Notes: generated by a model from the letters alone, not told the origin. A DNA stretch of 64,000 nucleotides from Lysinibacillus_B sp031181585 (GCF_047301505.1 NZ_CP154840.1:4030001-4094000); one strand, 5' to 3'; shown: positions 33,667 through 46,520, counted from the first letter of the stretch. Program-made: numbers and translations.

Positions 33667-35610
33667 ATGATTGTCTTACAAGTAAATCAATTATATAAAT
33701 CATTCGTCACTGACGAGATACTGAGCGGTGTAAAGCTCGAGGTGCAGCATCGCGATCGGGTGGCACTCGTCGGACGAAACGGTGCCGGTAAATCAACGCT
33801 TCTGAAAATCATTGCAGGACAAATGTCTTATGACTCAGGTGAAATCATTATTCCTAAGGATGTTAACGTTGGATACCTGGAGCAACACGCCGGTATCGAT
33901 TCAGAACTTTCCATTTGGGACGAAATGATGACCATCTTCGAAAGACTGCATAAGATGGAGCTGGCATTAAGAAACCTAGAACAAAAAATGGCCGATCCTT
34001 CCGTTCATGAGGATAGTGAGGCGTATGCCCGCATCATGGCGGATTACGATCAGCTCCAGCACGATTTCAAGGAAGCTGGCGGCTACCAATATGAGGCGGA
34101 TACACGCTCTGTACTTCATGGTATGCAATTTTTCCCTGAAGACTATGAAAAGCCCATCCGCTCATTATCCGGAGGCCAGAGAACGCGTCTGGCACTTGCC
34201 AAACTCTTATTATCTAAACCTGAATTACTCATTCTGGACGAGCCGACGAACCACTTGGACATTGAAACATTGTCATGGCTTGAAGGATATTTAAAAAGTT
34301 ACGATGGCGCAATTCTCATTGTTTCGCATGACCGATACTTCCTGGATCAAGTTGTATCCATCGTCTATGAAGTATCACGTACTCGAGTGACAAAATATAC
34401 TGGCAACTATAGCGCTTATTTAGATGAAAAAGCAAAAAACTATGAACGTGATATAAAAATGTATGAGCGTCAGCAAGATGAGAAGGCAAAGCTTGAGGCA
34501 TTTATTCAAAAAAATATTGCCCGTGCCTCGACAACGAAGATGGCGCAGAGCCGACGAAAGATGCTTGAACGTACCGAATGGATGGATTCCCCAGACAGTG
34601 ATGAAAAGTCTGCAAGCTTCGGATTTACGATTGAGCGTCAAAGTGGCAATGACGTACTGTCTATCGACGATTTGGCAATCGGCTATACGGGAAATGAGAT
34701 TTCCCACGGCATTTCTATGCGCGTCTTTCGAGAAGATCGCATTGCTCTTGTAGGGCCAAATGGTGTTGGAAAATCAACACTCCTAAAAACGGTTGTACAA
34801 GATTTAGCAACACTAAATGGGGATATTCGTTACGGTACAAATGTGCAGATTGGCTACTATGACCAGGAGCAAGCAAAGCTGAACAGCAATAAAACTGTCC
34901 TTGCAGAACTGTGGGATGAATGGCCGTTAATGAATGAAAAGGACATCCGAACAGTACTTGGTAATTTTCTATTTAGCGGCGATGATGTTACAAAGCCCGT
35001 CAACTCCTTATCTGGTGGAGAGAAAGCCCGCCTTGCTCTTGCAAAATTAATGATGCAAAAATGTAATTTCCTCGTTCTGGATGAACCTACGAACCATCTG
35101 GATCTGGACAGTAAGGAAGTGCTGGAGAACGCCCTAATTGACTATCCTGGTACGCTTTTATTTGTCTCCCATGACCGCTACTTCATCAATCGCATCGCAA
35201 CAAAAGTAGTCGAACTTTCGAAAAATGGAGCTTTTGAATACTTGGGAGATTACGATTATTATGTAGAGAAAAAGCAGGAGCTCGAAGAACTGGCTGCTAT
35301 GAAGGCTGCAAGTGAAGCTGCCAAGACAACTGCTACAATCATCCCTGCTAAGGCAACAACTTCTACTATTGATAAAGAAACCAAAAAGCGCGAGCGCCAG
35401 ATTAGACGTTTAATTGAGGAGATAGAAAGTAAAATGGGCACCCTTGATGAAGAAATCAAAGGATACGAAGAGGCATTGTGTGATCCGGAAATCTTCTCTA
35501 ACCATGAAAAAGCCCTTGAAATTCAAACTAATCTCGATACAGCAAAAGAAGCACATGAGACGCTGGAAATGGACTGGCTTGAACTAAATGAAGAGCTTGA
35601 AGCATTATAA
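33667..35610 (+). CDS. ydiF: ABC-F family ATPase (YdiF)
   Basis: 647 aa soluble protein with two ABC ATPase domains and no membrane segments, acting on ribosomes. Domain 1 (about 4-250): Walker A GRNGAGKST (36-44), signature LSGGQRTRLALAK, Walker B LLILDEPTNHLD. The linker (about 245-325) contains KMAQSRRKMLERTEWMD, the P-site-contacting arm. Domain 2 (about 325-540): GPNGVGKST, LSGGEKARLALAK, FLVLDEPTNHLD. A charged coiled-coil C-terminus (about 545-647) is typical of YdiF/Uup-type members. Divergently transcribed from rex and followed by its own terminator. Confidence 0.92.
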   Translation: MIVLQVNQLYKSFVTDEILSGVKLEVQHRDRVALVGRNGAGKSTLLKIIAGQMSYDSGEIIIPKDVNVGYLEQHAGIDSELSIWDEMMTIFERLHKMELALRNLEQKMADPSVHEDSEAYARIMADYDQLQHDFKEAGGYQYEADTRSVLHGMQFFPEDYEKPIRSLSGGQRTRLALAKLLLSKPELLILDEPTNHLDIETLSWLEGYLKSYDGAILIVSHDRYFLDQVVSIVYEVSRTRVTKYTGNYSAYLDEKAKNYERDIKMYERQQDEKAKLEAFIQKNIARASTTKMAQSRRKMLERTEWMDSPDSDEKSASFGFTIERQSGNDVLSIDDLAIGYTGNEISHGISMRVFREDRIALVGPNGVGKSTLLKTVVQDLATLNGDIRYGTNVQIGYYDQEQAKLNSNKTVLAELWDEWPLMNEKDIRTVLGNFLFSGDDVTKPVNSLSGGEKARLALAKLMMQKCNFLVLDEPTNHLDLDSKEVLENALIDYPGTLLFVSHDRYFINRIATKVVELSKNGAFEYLGDYDYYVEKKQELEELAAMKAASEAAKTTATIIPAKATTSTIDKETKKRERQIRRLIEEIESKMGTLDEEIKGYEEALCDPEIFSNHEKALEIQTNLDTAKEAHETLEMDWLELNEELEAL

Positions 35611-35611
35611 A

Positions 35612-35648
35612 TCGACCTACCCCCGTAAATTGTGCGGGGGTTTTTCTA
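35612..35648 (+). terminator. Terminator of ydiF
   Basis: CCCCCG / CGGGGG stem followed by TTTTTCT just after the ydiF stop. Confidence 0.9.
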
Positions 35649-35970
35649 TTTGAATCTTTTACTATTTATTCATAGATCCTCACTATTCATCCATCAATCC
35701 GAAAGAAGGCGAATGGTAAATTCACTGGAACAGAAAAGAGAAATCGACATTTTAAAGCCTGTTGTTTACTCATAACTATAAACTCATCTTTGGATTAATA
35801 TTGTTACTTTGTGAGGCTTTATTTTGCCAGAAATCTCTTTATAACTATATAAGTTTATATTAATCATTCCTTTAATATTATTCTGTAATATTAACTTTTT
35901 ATTTGTCTGCTAGTTTGCCTTCCTACTTCCGTTTTTATAAATCATATAAAAACAAAAAAACTCCACATTT

Positions 35971-36182
35971 TTATTCACAGATAAAATGTTGTCATATCAA
36001 CATATCAACAGACTTTTCCACATTGTCCACATGTGCTGTTTTGTTTTTCCACACGATTTCAACAAGAAAACCACAAATTTTATTAATAAATCACATCTTA
36101 TGCACAGGTTATCCACAGTTTGTGTATAAGTACGAATGTTCTCGTTGACATTTTGAAAACAGTTGTTCAAAACTGTGGATAA
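35971..36182. promoter_or_regulatory. DnaA-box cluster between ydiF and tsaD
   Basis: Five exact TTATNCACA boxes in 212 bp: 35971-35979, 36098-36106 and 36109-36117 on plus, 36121-36129 and 36174-36182 on minus. Three near matches on plus are TTTTCCACA (36014-36022), TTGTCCACA (36023-36031) and TTTTCCACA (36045-36053). The whole 35648-36286 stretch is strongly AT-rich and otherwise empty. No dnaA or parAB is present, so this is probably a chromosomal DnaA-titration or regulatory site rather than an origin. Confidence 0.88.
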
Positions 36183-36278
36183 TTTTTCAGAAAAGTTCTA
36201 AAACGAAAAAATATTTACTTCGTTAAGCAAGTTCTATACAAAAAATCATTTTTTTCTACTATATTTGTTTTTTTATAA

Positions 36279-36310
36279 AAATAAAAAGTGCTGCAAATTA
36301 TTTGCAGCAC
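36279..36310 (-). terminator. Terminator of the tsaE-tsaB-rimI-tsaD operon
   Basis: Perfect 10-bp arms GTGCTGCAAA / TTTGCAGCAC followed on the minus strand by TTTTTATTTTT. Confidence 0.92.
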
Positions 36311-36316
36311 CTTTCT

Positions 36317-37333
36317 TTATTCTATCCAAGTCTTCAATTCCATTCCCGGTTTCCCATTCATTTTCATATCACCTCTTACTCCTGCCTCGTACATAAAGAA
36401 TCCTGCTGCACCAATCATAGCCGCATTGTCTGTACAAAGCTTCAGCGGAGGCACGAAAAATGGAATATCTTCCTCTGTAAAAGCTGATTCTAATGCATTA
36501 CGCAAGCCCTTATTAGCTGAAACACCACCAGCAGCAATTACTTGCTTAACCCCATATTCTCGAGCCGCTCGAACTGTTTTTGCCGTCAGTACTTCTACTA
36601 CACTATCCTGAAAGCCTTTAGCCACATGGGCCGGGATGATTTCCTCGCCACGCTGATCCATATTATGCTTATAATTGATAACCGCTGATTTTAGTCCACT
36701 AAAACTAAAATCGTAGGAATCTTCCTCTAGCCATACTCGAGGAAACGGTACAGCCTCTTCAGCTTCATGCGCCAGCCGGTCGATATGCGGTCCCCCTGGG
36801 TATGGCAAATTCAAAACTCTTGCTACCTTATCATAGGCCTCTCCTGCTGCATCATCTCTTGTTTCTCCAATCAACTCGAAACTGCCATGCTCCTTCATAT
36901 AGACAAGCTCTGTATGGCCACCTGAGACAACAAGCGCCAGCAGTGGAAATTCCATCGGCTGTACAAGGGCATTTGCATATATATGTCCTGCTATATGATG
37001 CACCGGTACAAGCGGCAGTCCATGAGCAAAAGCAAATGCCTTCGCTGCATTAATGCCAATCAGCAGCGCCCCTACAAGCCCCGGACCTTCTGTAACAGCT
37101 ACTGCAGCTAAATCAGCCGGTTCCATTCCTGCTTGTGTCAAACATTCTTCAATGACAATTGTCATCTGCTCTACATGATGTCTTGAAGCAATTTCCGGCA
37201 CTACTCCTCCAAAACGCTTATGACTATCTATTTGTGATGATACAACATTTGAAATAATCTCTGTACCATCTTTTATAATGCTTGCTGCTGTTTCATCACA
37301 GCTTGTTTCAATTGCCAGTATATATTTACTCAT
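36317..37333 (-). CDS. tsaD: tRNA N6-threonylcarbamoyladenosine transferase TsaD
   Basis: 338 aa, older name Gcp/YdiE. Catalytic subunit that places threonylcarbamoyl on A37 of ANN-decoding tRNAs together with TsaB and TsaE. ASKHA ATPase fold with the phosphate-1 loop ETSCDETAASI (9-19), metal ligands in HHIAGHIYA (about 111-119), VSGGHTELV and the C-terminal GGVSANKGLR and DNAAMIG. It overlaps rimI by 8 nt as the last gene of a four-gene chain. Essential in most bacteria. Confidence 0.96.
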   Translation of the reverse strand: MSKYILAIETSCDETAASIIKDGTEIISNVVSSQIDSHKRFGGVVPEIASRHHVEQMTIVIEECLTQAGMEPADLAAVAVTEGPGLVGALLIGINAAKAFAFAHGLPLVPVHHIAGHIYANALVQPMEFPLLALVVSGGHTELVYMKEHGSFELIGETRDDAAGEAYDKVARVLNLPYPGGPHIDRLAHEAEEAVPFPRVWLEEDSYDFSFSGLKSAVINYKHNMDQRGEEIIPAHVAKGFQDSVVEVLTAKTVRAAREYGVKQVIAAGGVSANKGLRNALESAFTEEDIPFFVPPLKLCTDNAAMIGAAGFFMYEAGVRGDMKMNGKPGMELKTWIE

Positions 37334-37772
37334 TTATATTCACCCACATTACAAGAGCATCTTCCCCGTTATCCGTATAATACCCTTTCCGAATGCCCCC
37401 ATTTTGAAAACCTAATTTTCGATAAAGGTTTTGTGCTACCACATTCGTCACTCGCACTTCCAAGCTCATAACCTCCATCTCGGCTTCACGTGCAACACGG
37501 ATAGCTTCCTTCATCAATGCTTCTCCTATTCCCTTACCTCGTGCCGACTCTACAACGGCTACATTTGTAATTTGTGCAGCATCGATTACAAGCCACATAC
37601 CACAAAATCCGATGATTTCCGTTTCATCTTCTGCCACTATATAATGTGCATACTGATTCTCACGCATTTCATAATGAAAGGAATCGAGCGTCCACGGTGT
37701 TGGAAAAGTTGCCAACTCAATTGCATAGACAGCATCTACATCGGCTGCTGTCATTCTACGATACGTAATCAC
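37326..37772 (-). CDS. rimI: Ribosomal-protein-alanine N-acetyltransferase RimI
   Basis: 148 aa GNAT enzyme (B. subtilis YdiD). Motif A reads NVAVVESARGKGIGEALM (about 74-91) with the acetyl-CoA loop RGKGIG; LEVRVTNVVAQNLYRKLGF (about 105-123) is the typical RimI C-terminal half. Known target of the E. coli enzyme is the N-terminal alanine of ribosomal protein S18. It overlaps tsaB by 4 nt and tsaD by 8 nt; the family is regularly encoded within the t6A cluster. Confidence 0.93.
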   Translation of the reverse strand: MITYRRMTAADVDAVYAIELATFPTPWTLDSFHYEMRENQYAHYIVAEDETEIIGFCGMWLVIDAAQITNVAVVESARGKGIGEALMKEAIRVAREAEMEVMSLEVRVTNVVAQNLYRKLGFQNGGIRKGYYTDNGEDALVMWVNINE

Positions 37773-38473
37773 TCGGCCACCTTCTTCTGTTCCTTAATCC
37801 AATTTGCTTCCGCCTCTGCAATACGGCGATACTGCGGTACAAAATGGTGAACCGCTTCTATAGACGGCAACTCCCGATCCTCTGCAAGCGCAATAAGTTC
37901 TGCAGCACGCGGCAGATCAAGTGTATAAGAAGCTCGGATAGCCTTATCTCCAAGTCTCTCCTTGATACGGTCCCAGAATACTTCTACATCTGTACCGATA
38001 AATAACACGTTTTCATTTAATGCCTGCAGCGTTTCTAACAACCCATCGATATGATCATGATGATCATGAATTACTTCATTTAACAATTCGCCACGATAGG
38101 CAGCCGCATAAACATGCTGGCGTCTTGCATCAAATAATGGACAGATAACTCCATTAAAAAGTTTGGCATTGGCAGCCAATGCCTGCAGGCTCGATACTCC
38201 TACTAAAGGTTTCTTCAGCGTCCAAGCAAGTGTCTTGGCAATTGTTACACCAATACGTACTCCTGTATATGAACCGGGTCCTTCTGACACGGCTACTGCA
38301 TCTATTTGGGAAGGCGTTATGTTTGCCTTGGCAAATAGCTCCTCTACGGCAGGCATTGCACCTACAGAGTGCGTAATTTTAATATTTTGGACTGTTTCTG
38401 CCAATACTCGTCCCTCTTTTACAATCGCCACAGAAAGAGGGGCATTTGCTGTATCAATTCCTAACCAAATCAT
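37769..38473 (-). CDS. tsaB: t6A biosynthesis protein TsaB
   Basis: 234 aa, non-catalytic paralogue of TsaD (YeaZ/YdiC). The N-terminus IWLGIDTANAPLSVAIVKEG and the segment VSEGPGSYTGVRIGVTIAK (about 64-82) identify it; the phosphate and metal residues of TsaD are missing, as is normal. It dimerises with TsaD to build the t6A enzyme. Overlaps tsaE and rimI by 4 nt each. Confidence 0.95.
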   Translation of the reverse strand: MIWLGIDTANAPLSVAIVKEGRVLAETVQNIKITHSVGAMPAVEELFAKANITPSQIDAVAVSEGPGSYTGVRIGVTIAKTLAWTLKKPLVGVSSLQALAANAKLFNGVICPLFDARRQHVYAAAYRGELLNEVIHDHHDHIDGLLETLQALNENVLFIGTDVEVFWDRIKERLGDKAIRASYTLDLPRAAELIALAEDRELPSIEAVHHFVPQYRRIAEAEANWIKEQKKVAE

Positions 38474-38922
38474 TTTAGTAGCTCCTCACACAGTTGGACG
38501 TATTGTTCGCCCACCGGTTTAAATATAAATTTCCGCTCTGTTTCACTAATCCGGCTGATTTCCACACTTAAGCGCTCTTTGGGCAGCTCATCTTCAATTA
38601 AATGAGCCCACTCTACAACCGTTACTGCATCCCCATAAAAAATTTCATCCCAGCCAAGATCCTCATCACTGTCTGCTAAACGGTAGACATCAAGGTGATT
38701 CAACGGCAGACGTCCATTATATTGCTTCATAATAGTAAAAGTAGGACTGTTTACTGTACGCGTAATTCCCAGACCTTTTGCCAATGCCTGTGTAAAGGTT
38801 GTCTTGCCTGCTCCTAAATCACCTTCAAGTGTAATAGTAGTCTGAGGCTCAAGAAGTGCTGCTAAACGATGGGCTAATGCCTGTGTTTCTTCAACTGATG
38901 TTATATATTTTTCAAATACCAT
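38470..38922 (-). CDS. tsaE: t6A biosynthesis ATPase TsaE
   Basis: 150 aa (YjeE/YdiB). P-loop EGDLGAGKTTFTQALAKGL (about 34-52), followed by TVNSPTFTIMKQY and HLDVYRL and the conserved VVEWAHLI. It powers turnover of the TsaB-TsaD complex. First gene of the overlapping chain tsaE-tsaB-rimI-tsaD. In B. subtilis ydiA (thiL) precedes it; here a lipoprotein gene on the same strand does. Confidence 0.94.
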   Translation of the reverse strand: MVFEKYITSVEETQALAHRLAALLEPQTTITLEGDLGAGKTTFTQALAKGLGITRTVNSPTFTIMKQYNGRLPLNHLDVYRLADSDEDLGWDEIFYGDAVTVVEWAHLIEDELPKERLSVEISRISETERKFIFKPVGEQYVQLCEELLK

Positions 38923-39027
38923 GTTTTAATCCTCCAAAGTACATTACTACTAGTTTACTGTAAGCATGGTAAATGTTCAAAGGGTAGTACCTCATCGGAT
39001 AGAAGATGACTTTTGTTAAAGTGCAAA

Positions 39028-39069
39028 AGAAAACACTTCACTTGTTAAATTCCTTAACAAGTGAAGTGT
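39028..39069 (-). terminator. Terminator of the lipoprotein gene
   Basis: Perfect 15-bp arms ACACTTCACTTGTTA / TAACAAGTGAAGTGT followed on the minus strand by TTTTCTTTT. Confidence 0.92.
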
Positions 39070-39086
39070 CCTTTACAATATAGGCG

Positions 39087-39467
39087 TTATTTTGTATTTT
39101 CTTCTTGATCGTCTGATTTCTTCTCGGCGGGTAAATCCCGAGTTGATTCGCCCCGTTTTTGAATAATTTTTTTACCTATCAACTTATCCTCTTTAAATTC
39201 AATTTCATATGCCTGAGTAATCAGCAATTCATCTTGCCATATATATTTATTGTCATCTACCTGTTCACCCGGGCCTCTTGCCACCTCTACTACTTCCATA
39301 TAAGACATACCTTCTTTTAACTGGTTAAATTCATCCTCATTCATATATTTCTGCCATGCATACGTATTTGAATCTTCTATATTGATCATTTTATTAGAAG
39401 AGCACCCAAACAAAACGATAGCCGACAACAGAACGATAATCATTGGAGCAATTCGTCCGTATGTCAT
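39087..39467 (-). CDS. Small lipoprotein, DUF3862/BamE-like fold
   Basis: 126 aa. A lipoprotein signal peptide with the lipobox LFGC places the acylated Cys near residue 22. The mature part contains FNQLKEGMSYMEVVEVARGPGEQ, the pattern of BamE/DUF3862-like small domains, then a Lys/Glu-rich tail. ATG at 39467 is chosen because AGGTGGGGG lies upstream; a GTG five codons earlier is the alternative. Function unknown; in Gram-positives such proteins sit on the outer face of the membrane. Confidence 0.75.
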   Translation of the reverse strand: MTYGRIAPMIIVLLSAIVLFGCSSNKMINIEDSNTYAWQKYMNEDEFNQLKEGMSYMEVVEVARGPGEQVDDNKYIWQDELLITQAYEIEFKEDKLIGKKIIQKRGESTRDLPAEKKSDDQEENTK

Positions 39468-39737
39468 AACCGGCACCCCCACCTACTATCTTTTCAAATA
39501 TAGTTTTACCCTATTATTTTAAAATAGAAACAAACTTATTATCATTCTAGCATTTTAACACATTAAGATAATAATTTTATGAGAATAAAAGCTTATTTTA
39601 AGCTATTATTAGTTAATGTTTATTAAAAAGAAGCAAACTTTCTCCTGCTTTTCCCTTTTCATAAATAAGTAACTCTATGCCTTTTTATTTATGAACTACT
39701 AGAGTAATGATGATTTGAATAACAAATGATTTTCGGG
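39468..39737. other. Gene-less AT-rich stretch
   Basis: I see no gene or RNA here. It is the promoter region of the lipoprotein gene followed by AT-rich spacer up to the terminator of the lone tRNA-Asp. Confidence 0.5.
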
Positions 39738-39777
39738 AAAATAAAAAGCGTACAATAAGATCTCTCCTATTGTACGC
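39738..39777 (-). terminator. Terminator downstream of tRNA-Asp
   Basis: Perfect 10-bp arms GCGTACAATA / TATTGTACGC followed on the minus strand by TTTTTATTTT. Confidence 0.9.
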
Positions 39778-39844
39778 ATTAACCTTAAATAGTATTAGTA
39801 AATAAAAAAAGCTCTTGTAAGATTATTTCTTACAAAAACCTAAA

Positions 39845-39920
39845 TGGCGGTCCCGACCGGGATCGAACCGGCGATCTCCTGCGTGACAGGCAGGCATGTT
39901 AACCGCTACACCACGGGACC
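39845..39920 (-). tRNA. tRNA-Asp (GTC), lone copy
   Basis: 76-nt cloverleaf including encoded CCA. Acceptor GGTCCCG/CGGGACC, anticodon loop CTGTCAC with anticodon GTC, T-arm GGTTCGATCCC. The sequence appears identical to the copy at 46938-47013 in the tRNA cluster. Followed by its own terminator. Confidence 0.97.
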
Positions 39921-40008
39921 ATTTGTTAAAGACATAAATTATCTTAACATGCCTGCTTTCAATACGCAATATTTTTTTATAGATATTTTACTATATTTTA
40001 ACCCTTAA

Positions 40009-40509
40009 TTATATTACTTTTTTTAATACATGATTCCGTTCTAGTACCTTTAATAAAAAGAACGCAAAAGCAGCACCGGCAAATGAGCTCATTATAAAGG
40101 CTGGTACAAGACCAAATAATGTAGCCTCCTGCCCTAAAATAAGCACGGCAACAGGATAAGCCGCCATAGCGCCAAAAATCCCTGTACCAATAACTTCACC
40201 GAGTGCAGTAAATGTTAGATTTTTTGTTTTTGAGTAAACAATCCCTGCTAATAAAGCACCTATCATACTTCCAGGAAACGCAAACAAGCTCCCTGTTCCC
40301 ATAATGTTACGAATTGTAGAAGCTACCAATGCTTGAACAACCGCATAATAAGGACCTACTAATACTGCAGTCAAAATATTGGCTAGATGCTGGACAGGAA
40401 AAATCTTAGCAAACCCTACCGGAATGTAGACAATCGTACTGCTTACAGCAACAATAGCACTTATGATAGCTGTATACGTTAACTTTCTTAGTTTTTTTAT
40501 TGGACTCAT
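40009..40509 (-). CDS. thiW: Thiazole ECF transporter substrate-binding subunit ThiW
   Basis: 166 aa membrane protein with five to six hydrophobic segments, the S-component of an energy-coupling-factor importer for the thiazole moiety of thiamine. Recognisable ThiW features include PVGFAKIFPVQHLANIL (about 30-46), VGPYYAVVQAL and GTGSLFAFPGSMIGALL. The energising EcfA-EcfT module is not encoded here. A TPP riboswitch precedes it. The AAAGGAG ribosome binding site directly abuts the ATG at 40509, an abnormal spacing; no better ATG, GTG or TTG follows, so the start remains uncertain. Confidence 0.87.
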   Translation of the reverse strand: MSPIKKLRKLTYTAIISAIVAVSSTIVYIPVGFAKIFPVQHLANILTAVLVGPYYAVVQALVASTIRNIMGTGSLFAFPGSMIGALLAGIVYSKTKNLTFTALGEVIGTGIFGAMAAYPVAVLILGQEATLFGLVPAFIMSSFAGAAFAFFLLKVLERNHVLKKVI

Positions 40510-40544
40510 CTCCTTTGGTTTTGTAGTGAACTACTAAAATAGCC

Positions 40545-40643
40545 CCAAGACCCCCAAAAGGATGCGTCAAGCTACTTTCCTACGCTAGTGTTAACTAGAT
40601 CAGGTTCAAAGGGTACTTCTCAGCCTCTAAGGCGCCCCTAGTA
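40545..40643 (-). promoter_or_regulatory. TPP (thi-box) riboswitch
   Basis: Minus strand shows the THI elements in order: TAGGGGCGCC, GGCTGAGAAGTACCC, TTTGAACCTGATCTAGTTAA and CACTAGCGTAGGAAAGT. The segment between aptamer and thiW contains GGGGGTCTTGGGGCTATTTT, which could form a terminator or mask the ribosome binding site. Thiamine pyrophosphate should switch thiW off. Confidence 0.93.
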
Positions 40644-40806
40644 GTCTTTTTTATTATAATAGATAGTAGTTTTAAATGGTAGCGGTTATCCATCTCTTCT
40701 TTATTATAGTTTTCATATAATATTCTACTATTGAGGAAAACTATAGTTTTATTAATTTATCTCCTTCGAACAAAAACCCCTCTGCTTATGTCTAAAATTG
40801 TTTTTT

Positions 40807-40838
40807 GTTGCCCAGCGATGTCCTACTCTCACAGGAGC
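40807..40838 (-). pseudogene. 5S rRNA 3'-end fragment (distal)
   Basis: About the last 30 nt of 5S rRNA (CCTGTGAGAGTAGGACATCG then CTGGGCA on the minus strand), cut off upstream. It belongs to the first of two imperfect tandem copies of the rrn tail. Confidence 0.75.
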
Positions 40839-40960
40839 GCCCTCCCACTGCTCAGGTGAATTCGTATCGTATTCTTTGATTTCCTTACATAAAATGAATC
40901 CTTCGGTTTGCGCGCCGATCTCACCTTCGGTGTTTGGTGGTTGGGAGCTTTTTTGGCAAT

Positions 40961-40990
40961 AAAAAAACTCAACCTCTACAGGTTGAGTCT
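40961..40990 (-). terminator. rrn-type terminator, second copy
   Basis: Stem ACTCAACCTCTACAGGTTGAGT (arms ACTCAACCT/AGGTTGAGT) with seven T on the minus strand, identical to the terminator right after the intact 5S gene. Confidence 0.85.
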
Positions 40991-40992
40991 TG

Positions 40993-41052
40993 TTGCCCAG
41001 CGATGTCCTACTCTCACAGGGGCGCCTCCAACTACCATCGACGCTACCTTCG
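40993..41052 (-). pseudogene. 5S rRNA 3'-half fragment (proximal)
   Basis: About 60 nt matching the 3' half of the neighbouring intact 5S gene with substitutions (GGCGCC in place of the GGGGGAAGCCCCC loop; CGACGCTA for CGGCGCTA), then diverging into unrelated sequence. Confidence 0.75.
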
Positions 41053-41276
41053 CAGCGCGATGACCGGCGAATGACGGCGTCATCTGCGCTTACTCTTTCA
41101 GTCACGTACCGAGTACGTTCCTTCTTTCGTTCCCTTGTTTCCTTGTTCTTCTTGGTCCTCCCACTGCTCTGGGAAATTCGTATCGTATTCTTTGATTTCC
41201 TTACATAAAATGAATCCTTCGGTTTGCGCGCCGATCTCACCTTCGGTGTTTGGTGGTTGGGAGCTTTTTTGGCAAT

Positions 41277-41306
41277 AAAAAAACTCAACCTCTACAGGTT
41301 GAGTCT
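41277..41306 (-). terminator. Terminator of the rRNA operon
   Basis: ACTCAACCT / AGGTTGAGT stem plus seven T residues on the minus strand, a few nt after the 5S gene. Confidence 0.92.
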
Positions 41307-41309
41307 TGT

Positions 41310-41426
41310 TGCCCAGCGATGTCCTACTCTCACAGGGGGAAGCCCCCAACTACCATCGGCGCTAGAGAGCTTAACTTCCGTGTTCGGTATGGGAACGGGT
41401 GTGGCCTCTCTGCCATCATCACTAGA
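41310..41426 (-). rRNA. rrf: 5S ribosomal RNA
   Basis: Complete 5S of about 117 nt. On the minus strand it contains the invariant CACACCCGTTCCCATACCGA and AAGTTAAGCTC segments and ends with GAGAGTAGGACATCGCTGGG. Last gene of the rRNA operon. Confidence 0.96.
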
Positions 41427-41559
41427 CTTGCACATGGATGTGCTGACTTCTGTGCTGCAACACGATGTTGCGCTTGTAGCAGAAGTTCCTTTATATAACT
41501 GAAAGAAGTTTGTTCTTTCAAAACTGGATAAACGTTTCATTGTGCAGCACACAAAATTT

Positions 41560-46317
<4,758 letters not shown>

Positions 46318-46433
46318 AAAGTAGTTTGAGTTAAGCTCAAAATGTTGCTGACTATTGTTTTAGTCAAGTTGTCTCTTTCAATTAAGAAAGAAAATTATTG
46401 TTAACGTCTTGCTTGTTCAGTTTTCAAAGTTCA
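46318..46433 (-). other. Leader between tRNA cluster and 16S
   Basis: Contains the rrn-leader segment TGAAAACTGAACAAGCAAGACG (split over two 20-mers) that recurs in the 16S-23S spacer, as expected for processing or antitermination signals. No convincing sigma-A promoter is visible here. Confidence 0.6.
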
Positions 46434-46507
46434 TGGAGCGGGTGATGAGAATCGAACTCACGACATCAGCTTGGAAGGCTGAGGTTTTACCATTAAACTA
46501 CACCCGC
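46434..46507 (-). tRNA. tRNA-Gly (TCC)
   Basis: 74 nt with encoded CCA; acceptor GCGGGTG/CACCCGC, anticodon loop CTTCCAA, T-arm GAGTTCGATTCTC. Last tRNA before 16S. Confidence 0.97.
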
Positions 46508-46520
46508 ATATTATTTTATA

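Larger units (their letters stand above)
40841..41336. repeat. Tandem duplication of the rrn operon tail
   Basis: A 180-bp block occurs at 40841-41020 and again at 41157-41336 with a constant 316-bp offset and only a few differences. Each block contains an ATTCGTATCGTATTCTTTGA segment, the same terminator hairpin and the 3' end of 5S rRNA. A 136-bp segment (41021-41156) separates the copies. Confidence 0.9.

Noticed and set aside
35903..36148. Open frame across the ydiF-tsaD gap
   Set aside because: AT-rich, no ribosome binding site, and coincides with the DnaA-box cluster.
35648..36286. Possible chromosomal oriC
   Set aside because: DnaA boxes are present but dnaA, dnaN, rnpA and a clear unwinding repeat are absent; neighbours are those of the gcp region, far from oriC in relatives.
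40752..41288. Open frame of 178 codons on the minus strand across the 5S tail repeats
   Set aside because: It runs through the terminators and 5S fragments, repeats itself because the DNA is duplicated, and has no ribosome binding site.
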